DNA of 64,000 bases from assembly GCA_963726135.1 (NCBI GenBank), contig CAVSBE010000007.1, forward strand, positions 10,600 through 74,599. The letters run 5' to 3'. Position numbers and translations under genes: made by a program. Below, piece by piece: positions 12,331 to 24,096 of the stretch. The DNA comes from Bog-473 sp963726135. GTDB lineage: Bacteria; Actinomycetota; Acidimicrobiia; Acidimicrobiales; RAAP-2. Within the stretch, counting starts at the first letter, position 1. The number at the start of each line of letters is the position of its first letter. Below the pieces are notes generated by a model. The model saw nothing but the letters and a program-made list of their open reading frames with translations. It was not told the DNA's origin and ran no database searches.

Positions 12331-13598
12331 CGGCGGGCGCAGTCCGGCGATCCTGGACCAGCTGGCGGGCCTCGACCTCGCTGCGCGGGACCCCGCCCCG
12401 GTCCCCCATCTCAATGACGAAGTCGGTGGCCGCCCGGACGCCGTTGAGGAACAGCTCGTTGCGTTGGTCGGGACCGAGGCCGAAGTCGGTCGTCGCGATG
12501 CCCGCGTTGTCCACGAAGATCGTGCGGCCGGCCGTGGCGGCATCGACGCCATAGGCGTCCCACTCGTTCATCATGGTGTGCAGGCAGCCCCGCGCCTCGA
12601 CGTAGGTCGACCGGGCGGCCTGGGTGGCGGGGAACCGGGTTTGCAGCGAGGACAGCTTGACGCCGATGGTGGGCCAGCGCGGCGGAGCGCCGTCCTCCCG
12701 GTCGAAGGCGTTGATGGGGAAGTTGCGCAGCATGCCTCCGTCGACCCAGGTCACCGACCCGCCGTCGTGGTGCGTGGGGATGGAGCCCCCGTCGGGGCCG
12801 GGCATGTCGACGTCGGCGGGGAGGGCCGTGAAGGTGACCGGTTCGAAGAAGAAGGGGATGGACATGGAGGCGCGCACCGCCTGGACGACGTCCTGCTCGT
12901 CACGGATCTGCCCGTAGAAGTCGTAGTCCCAGGGCAGGCGGACCAGCTGTCCGCGGGTGATGTCGGACGCGTGCACGACCAACCCGTAGCGCCGGCTCTC
13001 CGGCAGGCTCATGCCGGGATCCTCCTCCATCGTGATCTTGAGGTCGGCGAAGGTGTGGACGCCGAGGCCGTCCATGATCGGACGGAGCCACGTGCCGAGG
13101 AAGTTGCCGTCGTAGACACCCATCTGGTGGGTGAGGACCGCCGCGTCCGACAGTTTCTCGCCTGCGTTCCCGAAGTGGTGGTCCATGAACTCGTGCAGCT
13201 TCCCCTTCGGCTGCATGAACTCGGTGAAGGTGAGGTTGTCGAGATAGCCCTTCAGGTTCGTCATGGGGACGCCCTTCTTCGCGATCGCCGCGATGAGCGC
13301 CGCCGCGATGGAGCCCGCGCTCGTGCCGGCGACCCGCGCGAACCGGTAGCCCGCCTCCGCCAACACCGACACCGCCCCGACGATGCCGATGCCCTTGACG
13401 CCGCCACCCTCGAGGGCGAGGTCGGCCACGAGCTCTCGCTGTCCGCCACCGCTCCACCCGTCGGACGCGAGGAGCCGCGCCGCCGACTGCTCGAACTGGG
13501 CCTGGAGCGATCGTCGTCCTCGTGTACCCGTAGGGCGCCGCGGGATCGAGCACGATGTCCACCGTCGGCGGCGACAGACCTGCGCCGGAATCGGCCAT
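12326..13598 (-). CDS. Patatin-like phospholipase (one frameshift)
   Basis: A patatin-family lipid acyl hydrolase of about 423 residues after correcting one shift. The oxyanion glycine motif is ALEGGGVKGIG, the nucleophile elbow GTSAGS and the catalytic Asp motif VDGGMLRNFPINAF, so the Ser-Asp dyad is complete. The N-terminal ~30 residues (MADSGAGLSPPTVDIVLDPA) are in another frame. One extra base at about 13505-13520 joins them to SLQAQFEQSAARLLASDG. No signal peptide is evident. It is divergent from purL and convergent with the methyltransferase remnant. Confidence 0.88.
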
Positions 13599-13714
13599 GA
13601 TGACCCCCTCGCGTCCTTCGAAGCTCCGGGGTGAGCGTACCGAGTCCCACCTCCGCTTTCCTCTCGTGGACCTTGCAGGGAGGGCCCGGCGCGGCCTCTA
13701 TCGTGGAGGCCACC

Positions 13715-16037
<2,323 letters not shown>

Positions 16038-16068
16038 TGCCGCAGGCCTGTGCGAGAATGGGTGCCGC

Positions 16069-17520
16069 GTGAAGGAAGCGTGTGGTGTCTTCGGGGTCTA
16101 CGCGCCCGGGATGAGGGTGGCCAACCTCACGTTCGACGGGTTGTTCGCGCTGCAGCACCGCGGGCAGGAGTCGGCCGGCATGGCGGTGAGCGACGGCAAC
16201 ACCGTGATGGTCGTCAAGGACATGGGCCTGGTGGCCACCGTGTTCGACGAGCGGACGCTCTCGGGACTCGAGGGCCACCTCGCCATCGGCCACACGCGGT
16301 ACTCGACGCACGGCTCCTCGGATTGGGCGGGGGCCCAGCCCGTCTACCGGCCCGTCGGTCGGGCCGGCTTCGCGCTGGGCCACAACGGGAACCTGACCAA
16401 CACCGCCGCGCTGGCCGAGAAGGTCGGCATGCTGCCCGGCTCCATCGCCACGGACAGCGACGTGGTGGCCGAGCTGCTGGCCCACGCCTTCCCCGAGACC
16501 GAGGACCTGGCCACCGCGCTGCAGGCCGTGCTCCCCATCCTCGAGGGCGCATTCTCGTTCGTGCTGATGAGCTCCGAGCGGCTCTTCGGGGTGCGCGACC
16601 CCTACGGGTTCCGCCCGCTGTGCCTGGGGCGCCTCGGTCCGGCCGACGCGCCCGCGGGCTGGGTGCTGGCCTCCGAGACGCCGGCCCTCAGCGTCATCGG
16701 CGCCACCTTCGTCCGCGAGGTCGCCCCGGGCGAGATGGTGGTCATCGACGCCGACGGCCCTCGCAGCCTCGAGGTCCCGTGGCTGCGCGAGGTGACGCCG
16801 CGGCTGTGCATCTTCGAGTTCGCCTACATCGCGCGGCCCGACAGCCGGCTCTACGGCCGGGAGGTCCACGAGACCCGCTGCCGCATGGGCGAGCTGCTCG
16901 CCGCCCAGGCGCCGGCGGACGCCGACATGGTGATGGGGGTGCCCGAGTCGGGCGTGCCCGCAGCGGAGGGCTTCGCCCGGGCCAGTGGCATTCCTTACGG
17001 ACAGGGCCTGGTCAAGAACCGGTACATCGGCCGATCGTTCATCGCGCCGGACCAGCGTGAGCGGGCCGACGCGGTGCGCCGCAAGCTGAACCCGCTCGCC
17101 GACGCCATCGCGGGCAAGCGCCTGGTGGTCGTGGACGATTCCATCGTCCGCGGCACGACGCAACGGTCGGTCATCCGCATGCTGCGCGAGGCCGGCGCCG
17201 CCGAGGTGCACCTCCGCATCTCGTCGCCCCCGTGGCGCTGGCCCTGCTTCTACGGGATCGACACCCCGTCGTACGAGGAGCTGCTGGCGACCGACCACAG
17301 CATCGAGGACATGGCCCGCATCCTGGGCGCGGACTCGCTCGCCTACATCAGCATCGAGAACCTGAAGCGCGCCATCGGTGCCGACGCCGGCTTCTGTGAC
17401 GCCTGCTTCACCGGCGACTACCCGACACCGGTGCCCGCCGCCGTGTCGACCCCCGTCTCGCTCGGCCGGCCCGAGCGGGTCACGGCCACGGCCCACCAGG
17501 CCGCGCTGCCCGGGGTCTGA
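16069..17520 (+). CDS. purF: Amidophosphoribosyltransferase PurF
   Basis: A 483-residue enzyme for the first committed purine step (PRPP + glutamine to phosphoribosylamine). Cys5 (KEACGVFGVYAPG) is the N-terminal nucleophile exposed after propeptide removal. The glutaminase domain has HRGQESAGMAV, GHTRYSTHGSS and GHNGNLTN. The PRTase domain has the PRPP loop VVVDDSIVRGTTQRS. Cysteines in RLCIFEFAY, WPCFYGID and FCDACF match the four 4Fe-4S ligands of the Bacillus-type enzyme, so an oxygen-sensitive cluster is likely. The start is GTG; purM follows after 5 bases. Confidence 0.97.
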   Translation: MKEACGVFGVYAPGMRVANLTFDGLFALQHRGQESAGMAVSDGNTVMVVKDMGLVATVFDERTLSGLEGHLAIGHTRYSTHGSSDWAGAQPVYRPVGRAGFALGHNGNLTNTAALAEKVGMLPGSIATDSDVVAELLAHAFPETEDLATALQAVLPILEGAFSFVLMSSERLFGVRDPYGFRPLCLGRLGPADAPAGWVLASETPALSVIGATFVREVAPGEMVVIDADGPRSLEVPWLREVTPRLCIFEFAYIARPDSRLYGREVHETRCRMGELLAAQAPADADMVMGVPESGVPAAEGFARASGIPYGQGLVKNRYIGRSFIAPDQRERADAVRRKLNPLADAIAGKRLVVVDDSIVRGTTQRSVIRMLREAGAAEVHLRISSPPWRWPCFYGIDTPSYEELLATDHSIEDMARILGADSLAYISIENLKRAIGADAGFCDACFTGDYPTPVPAAVSTPVSLGRPERVTATAHQAALPGV

Positions 17521-17525
17521 CCGCC

Positions 17526-18545
17526 GTGGGCCAGGACGGCGCCACCTACGCCGGCGCCGGGGTGGACATCGCCGCCGGCGACGCCGCCGTCGAGCGGCTG
17601 CGCTCCCTGGTGGCGGGCATCGGTGGGTTCGGGGGCCAGTTCCCGCTCGATACCGATCGGTACGTTCGGCCGGTCCTGGTGGCCTCGACCGACGGGGTGG
17701 GCACGAAGCTGGTCGTCGCCCGGGCCACCGGCCGCTACGACACCGTCGGGATCGACCTCGTCGCCATGTGCGTCGACGACCTGGTCTGTGTCGGCGCCGA
17801 GCCGCTGTTCATGCTCGACTACGTCGCCACGGGCAAGGTCGACCCCGAGCACATCGCCACCGTGGTGGCCGGCGTGCACGAGGGCTGCCGGCAGGCCGGT
17901 TGTGCGCTGCTCGGCGGCGAGACGGCGGAGCACGCCGGCGTCATGGCGGCCGACGAGCTGGACCTGGCCGGCTTCGCGGTCGGCGTGGTCGAGCAGGGGT
18001 CCCAGCTGGGGCCCGAGCGAGTGCGGGCCGGCGACGTCGTGGTGGGGCTGCCCTCACCGGGCCTGCGCTCGAACGGCTACACGCTCGCTCGCCACGTCCT
18101 GTTGGAGCGGGCCGGCCTCGACCTGGGTGATCCGGCCTGGGAGGGCGCCGCCCGTAGCGTGGCCGACGAGCTGCTGCGGCCCTCGGTGATCTACGCGCCC
18201 GCCGTGCTGGCGGCGCGCGCTGCCAGCGGTGGCTGGCTGCACGCGTGTGCGCACATCACCGGGGGCGGCATCGTGGGCAACCTCCCCCGGGTGCTCCCCG
18301 AGGGCCTCGGCGCGGTGCTCGACCGCTCGACCTGGGAGGAGCCACGGATCTTCGCGGAGATCGAGCGCCTGGGCCCGGTGGCGGAGGACGAGATGGACCG
18401 GGTGTTCAACCGCGGCATCGGCATGGCGCTCGTGGCCGACCCCCAGGGCGCCGACGCCCTGCTCAACGCGCTCGACGCGGCGGGGCAGCCGTCCGCGGTG
18501 ATCGGCGAGATCGTCCCGGGCCTGCCCGGCGTCCGCTTCGGGTGA
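17526..18545 (+). CDS. purM: AIR synthetase PurM
   Basis: A 339-residue phosphoribosylformylglycinamidine cyclo-ligase (FGAM + ATP to AIR), structurally related to PurL. Signatures are YAGAGVDIAAGDAAVE, STDGVGTKLVVARATGRYDTVGIDLVAMCVDDL, ALLGGETAEH, GLPSPGLRSNGYTLAR and AHITGGGIVGNLPRVLP. The GTG start is 5 bases after purF and the stop overlaps pyrE (GTGA), so purL-purF-purM-pyrE looks like one transcription unit. Confidence 0.97.
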   Translation: MGQDGATYAGAGVDIAAGDAAVERLRSLVAGIGGFGGQFPLDTDRYVRPVLVASTDGVGTKLVVARATGRYDTVGIDLVAMCVDDLVCVGAEPLFMLDYVATGKVDPEHIATVVAGVHEGCRQAGCALLGGETAEHAGVMAADELDLAGFAVGVVEQGSQLGPERVRAGDVVVGLPSPGLRSNGYTLARHVLLERAGLDLGDPAWEGAARSVADELLRPSVIYAPAVLAARAASGGWLHACAHITGGGIVGNLPRVLPEGLGAVLDRSTWEEPRIFAEIERLGPVAEDEMDRVFNRGIGMALVADPQGADALLNALDAAGQPSAVIGEIVPGLPGVRFG

Positions 18546-19102
18546 GCGGCGCCGAGCGGTATCCCGAGCTGCGGGCCCACCTGCTCGAGCACTCGGTGCG
18601 CCGGGGGGACTTCACCCTCAAGTCGGGCCGCAAGAGCAGCTGGTTCATCGACTCCAAGCAGACCGTGTGCCGGCCCGAGGCGATGCTGCTCGTGGCCGAC
18701 GCGGTGCTCTCGGTGATCCCTCCCGGGGCCACCGCCATCGGCGGGCTCACCATGGGAGCCGACCCGGTCGCCTTCGTCACGGCGGGCGTGGCCGCGACGC
18801 AGGGCCGACCGCTCAAGGCGTTCAGCGTGCGCAAGGAGGCCAAGGACCACGGGGCGGGCGGTCGCATCGCCGGCGCCCTCGACCCGGGGGACAAGGTCGT
18901 CGTCACCGAGGACACCGTGACCAGGGGCACCTCGCTCCTCGAAGCGGCGCACGCGGTCCAAAAGGCCGGCGCCGATGTCGTCCTCCTCGTGGCCGTGGTC
19001 GACCGCGGCGGCACGGTCGAGGCCATGGCGGCCGCCGAGGGGATCCCCTTCCGGGCCGTCCTCACCGCGCCCGATCTCGGCTTCGCCTACGAGGGCGCCT
19101 GA
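18542..19102 (+). CDS. pyrE: Orotate phosphoribosyltransferase PyrE
   Basis: A 186-residue type I phosphoribosyltransferase that makes OMP from orotate and PRPP. Seen motifs are LKSGRKSSWFIDSKQT (N-terminal hood), GGLTMGADPVAF, SVRKEAKDHGAGGRIAG (the flexible catalytic loop with Lys residues and HG) and the PRPP loop VVVTEDTVTRGTSLLEA. The GTG start overlaps the purM stop. A pyrimidine gene at the end of a purine operon would link supply of both nucleotides. A related purine PRTase is a less likely alternative, because the KDHGxGxRI loop is specific to OPRT. Confidence 0.88.
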   Translation: MSGAERYPELRAHLLEHSVRRGDFTLKSGRKSSWFIDSKQTVCRPEAMLLVADAVLSVIPPGATAIGGLTMGADPVAFVTAGVAATQGRPLKAFSVRKEAKDHGAGGRIAGALDPGDKVVVTEDTVTRGTSLLEAAHAVQKAGADVVLLVAVVDRGGTVEAMAAAEGIPFRAVLTAPDLGFAYEGA

Positions 19103-19164
19103 GGGCCTGACCCCCGGGGCGTACCGAGGGCCGCGACAGGTTCGTGACCGTGTAACCGCCCGCC

Positions 19165-19197
19165 CACTTCAACGTCCTCTCTGAGAAGGGTCGTTGA
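19165..19197 (+). repeat. Palindromic intergenic element, copy 3
   Basis: About 60 bases after pyrE lies ACTTCAACGTCCTCTCTGAG, similar base for base to the element after purQ (AACG..CTC.CTGAGA). It overlaps a separate inverted repeat TCAACG...CGTTGA spanning about 19169-19197. No U-tract is seen. It may be a terminator-like structure or a protein site. The rest of this 147-base gap holds only the ribosome site GGAGG for the next gene. Confidence 0.45.
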
Positions 19198-19249
19198 TCT
19201 TGGCGCGCGTCTTCCCTAGATTCGCACCGGGACGAGCACGGAGGTGCCG

Positions 19250-21578
19250 ATGTCCACACGCGCGCTGGCCGGCGGCCGTAAGGGCCACAAGAGCACGACC
19301 GGGCGGGTCACGCCCTCCAAGCTCCGGCGCACCGCCGTGGTCGCCGTCGACGGAGTGCTGGCGGTTGGCACCGGCGCCCTGGCCGGGGTCTTCGGCGCGG
19401 GCGCCGCGTCGGCTGCGGTGCCGGCGCCGGGCTGGACGGGGCTGCAGACCCCGGTTCCCAGCGGTTCGAACGCGCCCGCCACCAACCCCGAAGAGGCGAT
19501 CCAGACCGAGGCATGCGCGACCGCCGTCTCCTGTGTGGGCGCGGGCAGCTACTCGGACGCCGGGTCCAACACCCGCGGGCTGTTGACCGCTCTGAACGGC
19601 GGGACGTGGTCCTCGGTCGAGGCGCCGCTGCCGGCGGACGCGAACGCCGACCCCAACCCGGCCTTCTTCGACACCGCCTGCGGTTCGAGCGGTTCGTGCT
19701 ATGCCGTGGGCGGCTACAAGAACAACAGCGGGGGATCGCCCGTCAACGGCCTCATCGAGACCTACTCCGGTGGCGCGTGGAGTGCGACCGAGGCGCCTGT
19801 CCCATCCAATGCCGTCGGCGCGACGAGCTCGCGCACCTGGCTCAAGTCGGTGTCGTGCCCCGCACCGGGCAACTGTGTGGCGGTCGGGTCCTACGTCACG
19901 GGGCCCTCCACCAGCGCCGGGCTCATCGAGACGCTCTCGGGCGGGCAGTGGACCGCCATGGAGGCCCCACAGGTGTCCGACGCCGCCACGAGCAACGAGG
20001 TCGAGCTGGCCGGGGTGTCGTGCCCGGCCCCGGGCTCGTGTGTCGCCGACGGTATCTACCGGACCAACGCCGGCGGCACCGGCCTCGAGGTGCTGACCCT
20101 GTCCGGCGCCACGTGGACCCCATCGGTGGCGCCGCTCCCGGCCGACACCGCGACCGGGAGTAGCGAGCGCGTCGGGGTCAGCCCGTTCATCGAGGAGTTC
20201 GGGAAGAACATCTCGTGCAGCGGCACGGTGTGCGAGATCGCCGGCCAATATGCCAACGCGGCGGGCGGCACCGCGGGGCTCCTTCTGCACTCTTCGACGT
20301 CCGGCGGGGGCTGGACCGCGTCGACCGCTCCCGTTCCGTCGAACGGGGCGTCCGGCAGCTCCGAGGACGTCCTCCTCCTCGAGCGCGACCTGCGGGTTCG
20401 ACGGTGGGTGTGCGGCGGTCGGCGGGTACGCGGACACCTCGTCTCGCACCCGGCCACTCGTCGAGACGATCTCGGCCAGCGGGGCCGTGACCGGACAGGA
20501 GGCACCACAGCCGTTGGACGCCGCGACGGGATCGAGCACCGGCGCGCTCCTCTTCGGTGCCCGATGCATCTCGTCCACGGACTGCACGGCCGTGGGGGCC
20601 TACACCACCAACGCAGGTTCCAGCAGCCCCGTCGGGCTCATCGACACGCTGAACGGCACGACGTGGACCGCGCAGGCGACGCCCGTGCCGTCCAACGCGG
20701 CGACGGGGGCCTCGGCGTTCAGCGAGCTCATCACCGTGGCCGGAACCCCCACGGGGGCGTTCGAGGCCGGCGGCCTCTTCGAGGACCCCGGGAACGCCTT
20801 CGGCCTGCTCGCCAGCTTCACGCCTGCGCAGGGCTACTGGACGGACGCGTCCGACGGCGGGATCTTCACCTATGGCAACGCCGTCTTCCACGGCTCCATG
20901 GGCGGTCAGCATCTCAACCAGCCCGTCGTGGGGATGGCCTCCACGCCTGACGGCGGCGGCTACTGGGAGGTGGCCGCAGACGGTGGGATCTTCACCTTCG
21001 GTAACGCGTCGTTCCACGGCTCGTCGGGCAGCCTGCGCCTCAACCAGCCGATAGTGGGTATGGCGACGACCGCCGACGGCGGCGGCTACTGGTTGGTGGC
21101 CTCCGACGGTGGCATCTTCAACTACGGCGACGCCGGCTTCTACGGCTCCGCGGGCTCCCTCCACCTGAACAAGCCGGTCGTGGGCATGGCGGCCACGCCC
21201 GACGGGCAGGGCTACTGGCTGGTGGCCTCCGACGGCGGCATCTTCACCTACGGCGACGCTCAGTTCTACGGCTCGACGGGCAGCATCAAGCTCAACAAGC
21301 CCGTCGTCGGCATGGCGTCGAGCGCGAGCGGCCTGGGCTACTGGCTCGTCGCGTCCGACGGTGGCATCTTCACCTACGGGGATGCAGTCTTCCAGGGCTC
21401 GGCGGGCTCGCTCGTGCTGAACAAGCCGATCGTCGGGATGATGAGCACCTTCGACGGGGCCGGCTACTGGCTGGTGGCCACCGACGGGGGCATCTTCAGC
21501 TACGGCGATGCGGGCTTCCAGGGCTCCGCCGGGAGCCTCCACCTCAACGCGCCCATGGTCGGCGGCACGCCGACCTGA
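19250..21578 (+). CDS. Secreted repeat protein with Cys-pair and GYW repeats (one frameshift)
   Basis: About 775 residues after correcting one extra base near 20370-20382 (CTCCTCCTC run). The N-terminus has a basic stretch and a hydrophobic signal segment ending GAASAAVPA. Roughly seven ~57-residue repeats follow, each with a close cysteine pair and GLIETLSGGQW-like core (e.g. VSCPAPGNCVAVGSY), which suggests disulfide-bonded blades. The C-terminal 250 residues are six 42-residue repeats of the form GYWLVASDGGIFTYGDAQFY. Both arrays look like beta-propellers; the GYW type is common in Acidimicrobiia surface proteins. It is probably exported; the ligand is unknown. GGAGG lies 7 bases before the ATG. 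Confidence 0.85.
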
Positions 21579-21606
21579 TCCGGGGCGGGGGCGGGCAGCG
21601 CCCCCG

Positions 21607-22500
21607 TCAGAACACCGCGATCGGATTGACGGGCGAGGCGGTGCCGCGCCGGAGGACCAATGGCGCCACCGTCAAGAGGAAGCTCCAGCGCTGCTCCTCG
21701 GTGCAGGCACCGGCGAGCGCGTCGAGGTCCAGGTTGTCCATGAGGTGGACCCCCATGGCGGGAATGACGACCATGTGGATGGGCATGGCGACGCCGTCGA
21801 CCCGGGAGGGCAGGACGTCGGAGACCGCATCGCTGCCGAGCGTGGCCACGTCGCGCTCGCGCAGCCAGGGGAGGCAGGACGCGTCGAGGCCGGCGGCCAG
21901 GCGGCCGGCGTCCCACGGCCCGTGCTCGTCGCGCCAGCGCCAGCGCCCCGTGCGCACGAGCAGGGCGTCGCCGGCCCGGACCCGCAGACCCGCCTGCTCC
22001 TCCGCCGCCTCGAGGTCCTCGGGGAACATGGGCTCGCCGGGTTCGAGGGCGTCGACGCCCCGCAGCGCGGGGAGGTCGAGGAGCACGCCCCGGGTGACGA
22101 TGCCGCCGCGCAGGTGGTGGATGCCCAGGCGGGTGGCCCCGTGGGCGGTCACCGTCTCGGCCGGGTACCCGTTGTAGAGCTTGCCGTCGGCGAAGATGTG
22201 GCAGAGCGCGTCGATGTGGCTGGTGGCGAACCCGTGCGGCGCGACGGCGAAGTAGTCGGCGCCCCCGCCCTCGGTCACCGTGCCGATCATGTGGTGGGCG
22301 ACCGGGTTCGGGTTGTCGGCGGCCGCCTTGGTGTCGAGGGCGCGGGCGCACGACACCGTGCGGCCGGACCGGACCGTGGCGGCCGCCGCGGTCGTCACCT
22401 CGGGCGTGATGAGGTTGAGCGTCCCCAGCTGGTCGTCGTCGCCCCAGCGCCCCCAGTTCGAGAGCGTCCGGTGGAAGGCGAGGACCTCGGCGGCGGCCAT
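21607..22500 (-). CDS. Cyclase-family (kynurenine formamidase-like) metal hydrolase
   Basis: A 297-residue member of the cyclase/arylformamidase family. The metal-binding core is present as HGFATSHIDALCHIF, matching the usual HxxTHxDxxxH pattern, with WGDDDQLGTLNLITPE at the N-terminus and RDVATLGSDAVSDVLP later. Family members hydrolyse amides, lactones or cyclic intermediates in catabolic routes; the substrate cannot be read from sequence. The ATG at 22500 is preferred over a GTG 15 bases upstream. It diverges from the adjacent nitroreductase gene with about 50 bases between the starts. Confidence 0.85.
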   Translation of the reverse strand: MAAAEVLAFHRTLSNWGRWGDDDQLGTLNLITPEVTTAAAATVRSGRTVSCARALDTKAAADNPNPVAHHMIGTVTEGGGADYFAVAPHGFATSHIDALCHIFADGKLYNGYPAETVTAHGATRLGIHHLRGGIVTRGVLLDLPALRGVDALEPGEPMFPEDLEAAEEQAGLRVRAGDALLVRTGRWRWRDEHGPWDAGRLAAGLDASCLPWLRERDVATLGSDAVSDVLPSRVDGVAMPIHMVVIPAMGVHLMDNLDLDALAGACTEEQRWSFLLTVAPLVLRRGTASPVNPIAVF

Positions 22501-22551
22501 GGGCTCGCGGGGCACGGCCGGACAGTAGCCCGGGACCCCTACGATCGGCCC

Positions 22552-23001
22552 ATGACGACACAAGAGGAGTACGAACCGAGCCCGTGGGAGTGGGTCCGCG
22601 ACCAGGTGGCCGAGTACGAGGCCTCGGGGGGGCAGCGGGCCAACACCCTGCTCGACACGGGGATGCCGATCGTCGTGGTGACGACCCGCGGCGCCAAGAG
22701 CGGGAAGGTGCGCAAGAACCCGCTCATGCGGGTCGAGCACGGCGGCGAGTACGCGCTGATTGCGTCGAAGGGCGGCTCGCCGGAGAACCCCGAGTGGTTC
22801 CACAACCTGGTGGCCCACCCCGACGAGGTCACGATTCAGGACGGGCCCGAGCCCTTCGCCGTGACCGTGCGCCAGGTCAGCGGGGACGAGCGGGCGCGGT
22901 GGTGGGAGCGCGGCGTCGCCGCCTACCCGCCCTACGCCGAGTACCAGGAGAACACGGACCGGGAGATCCCGGTCTTCGTCGCCACCCGGCGCGGGGGCTG
23001 A
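22552..23001 (+). CDS. Deazaflavin (F420)-dependent nitroreductase family protein
   Basis: A 149-residue protein of the Ddn-like split-barrel family. The core GMPIVVVTTRGAKSGKVRKNPLM and YALIASKGGSPENPEWFHNL are hallmark segments that bind F420 in mycobacterial Ddn. Trp/Tyr-rich residues near the C-terminus (ARWWERGVAAYPPYAEYQ) are also typical. Members reduce quinones, nitro compounds or activated alkenes. Presence implies the host makes F420. It is monocistronic on the plus strand between two minus-strand groups. Confidence 0.92.
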   Translation: MTTQEEYEPSPWEWVRDQVAEYEASGGQRANTLLDTGMPIVVVTTRGAKSGKVRKNPLMRVEHGGEYALIASKGGSPENPEWFHNLVAHPDEVTIQDGPEPFAVTVRQVSGDERARWWERGVAAYPPYAEYQENTDREIPVFVATRRGG

Positions 23002-23013
23002 GCCCGGGCCGCC

Positions 23014-24096
23014 TCAGCGGGCGTCGGCGAAGGCCCGCACCACGGCGGCACGCCAGGGGACGAGGGCGTCCTCGCGCTCGAGCGGGGTCTTGCCCAGGCG
23101 CACGAGGACCAGGTCGAGGGCGGGGCAGATGGTGATCGTCTGGCCCTCGTAGCCCGAGGCCCGGAAGGTGCCGAGCGGGTCGAGATGCTCGAGCGTGTCC
23201 CCGTGCACGCCCCACCAGTGGGCGCCGTGGGGGCTGGGATCCTCGGGGTCCTCGATCGACACCATGGTGCGGCCGTAGTCCACCCAGCCGGCCGGGAGCA
23301 CCCGGACGCCGTCCCACATGCCGTCGCGCAGGTAGAGCAGCCCGAAGCGGGCGTAGTCGCGGGCGGTGGCCAAGACATAGGAGGAGGCCACCCAGGTCCC
23401 GGCCTCGTCGAACTCGGGGTCGGCGCTCGCCATCCCGAGCGGACCGAAGAGGCGGCGGTGCAGGAAGCGGGCGTAGTCCTCGCCCGGTCCGACCGTGCGG
23501 GCGACGATGCCCGAGATGACGTTCGAGGTCCCCGACGAGTAGTTGAAGCGGGTCCCCGGCGGCGCGGCCAGCGGCCGATCGGCCGCGAAGTGCGCCATGT
23601 CGGGCTGCCCTTCGCCGAAGAGCATCTTGATCACGTCCGAGACGCGGTCGTCGACGTAGTCCTCCACGAAGTCGAGTCCGTCGCGCATGGCGAGGAGGTG
23701 CCGCAGCGTGATGGCGTGGCGGGGGTCGGCCGGGTCGGACCACTCGGGCACGTCGGCCGGGACGTCGAGGTCGAGCCGCCCCTCACCCACCAGCAGCCCG
23801 ACGACCGCGTGCAGCACGGACTTGGCCATCGACCAGCTGAGCAACGGCGTCTCAGCCGTCACCGGCGTGGGTGGGCGGTCGAAGTGCTCCAGCGCGCCGT
23901 GGTAGCGCTCCGCCACGACCCTGCCCCGGTGGACGAGTACGACGGCGAACGTGGTGGCGAGGGGCCCCTCGTCGTCGAAGACCCGGTCGAGCAGCGGGTC
24001 GAGGTCGACGCCCGATGGCGGCCGACCTCCGGGCCAGACCTCCGTGGGCCAGGGCACGCCGCCCGGCTGCGGCGGAAGGGCGACGAGCCCGCTCAC
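23014..24096 (-). CDS. Serine hydrolase, beta-lactamase family (class C-like esterase)
   Basis: A 360-residue penicillin-binding-protein-like hydrolase. The nucleophile motif SMAK is at residues 89-92 (LLSWSMAKSVLHAVVGLLV). The second motif is YSSG in FNYSSGTSNVISG. The C-terminal region has ASGYEGQTITICPALDLVLVRLG. No signal peptide is evident, so it is more likely a cytoplasmic esterase, lactonase or amidase than a beta-lactamase. GTG overlaps the stop of the upstream hydrolase by 4 bases, so LLM enzyme, epoxide hydrolase and this protein form one operon. Confidence 0.88.
   Translation of the reverse strand: MSGLVALPPQPGGVPWPTEVWPGGRPPSGVDLDPLLDRVFDDEGPLATTFAVVLVHRGRVVAERYHGALEHFDRPPTPVTAETPLLSWSMAKSVLHAVVGLLVGEGRLDLDVPADVPEWSDPADPRHAITLRHLLAMRDGLDFVEDYVDDRVSDVIKMLFGEGQPDMAHFAADRPLAAPPGTRFNYSSGTSNVISGIVARTVGPGEDYARFLHRRLFGPLGMASADPEFDEAGTWVASSYVLATARDYARFGLLYLRDGMWDGVRVLPAGWVDYGRTMVSIEDPEDPSPHGAHWWGVHGDTLEHLDPLGTFRASGYEGQTITICPALDLVLVRLGKTPLEREDALVPWRAAVVRAFADAR

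Noticed and set aside
11382..12554. Long plus-strand frame with methyltransferase-like segment
   Set aside because: The upstream part is antisense or out of frame with the basic protein and membrane protein. Only 12150-12330 looks like protein, so it was kept as a truncated remnant.
20829..21578. Regular 126-base repeats resembling a CRISPR or minisatellite
   Set aside because: They are in-frame coding repeats of the GYW surface protein with amino-acid-level conservation and no spacer pattern.
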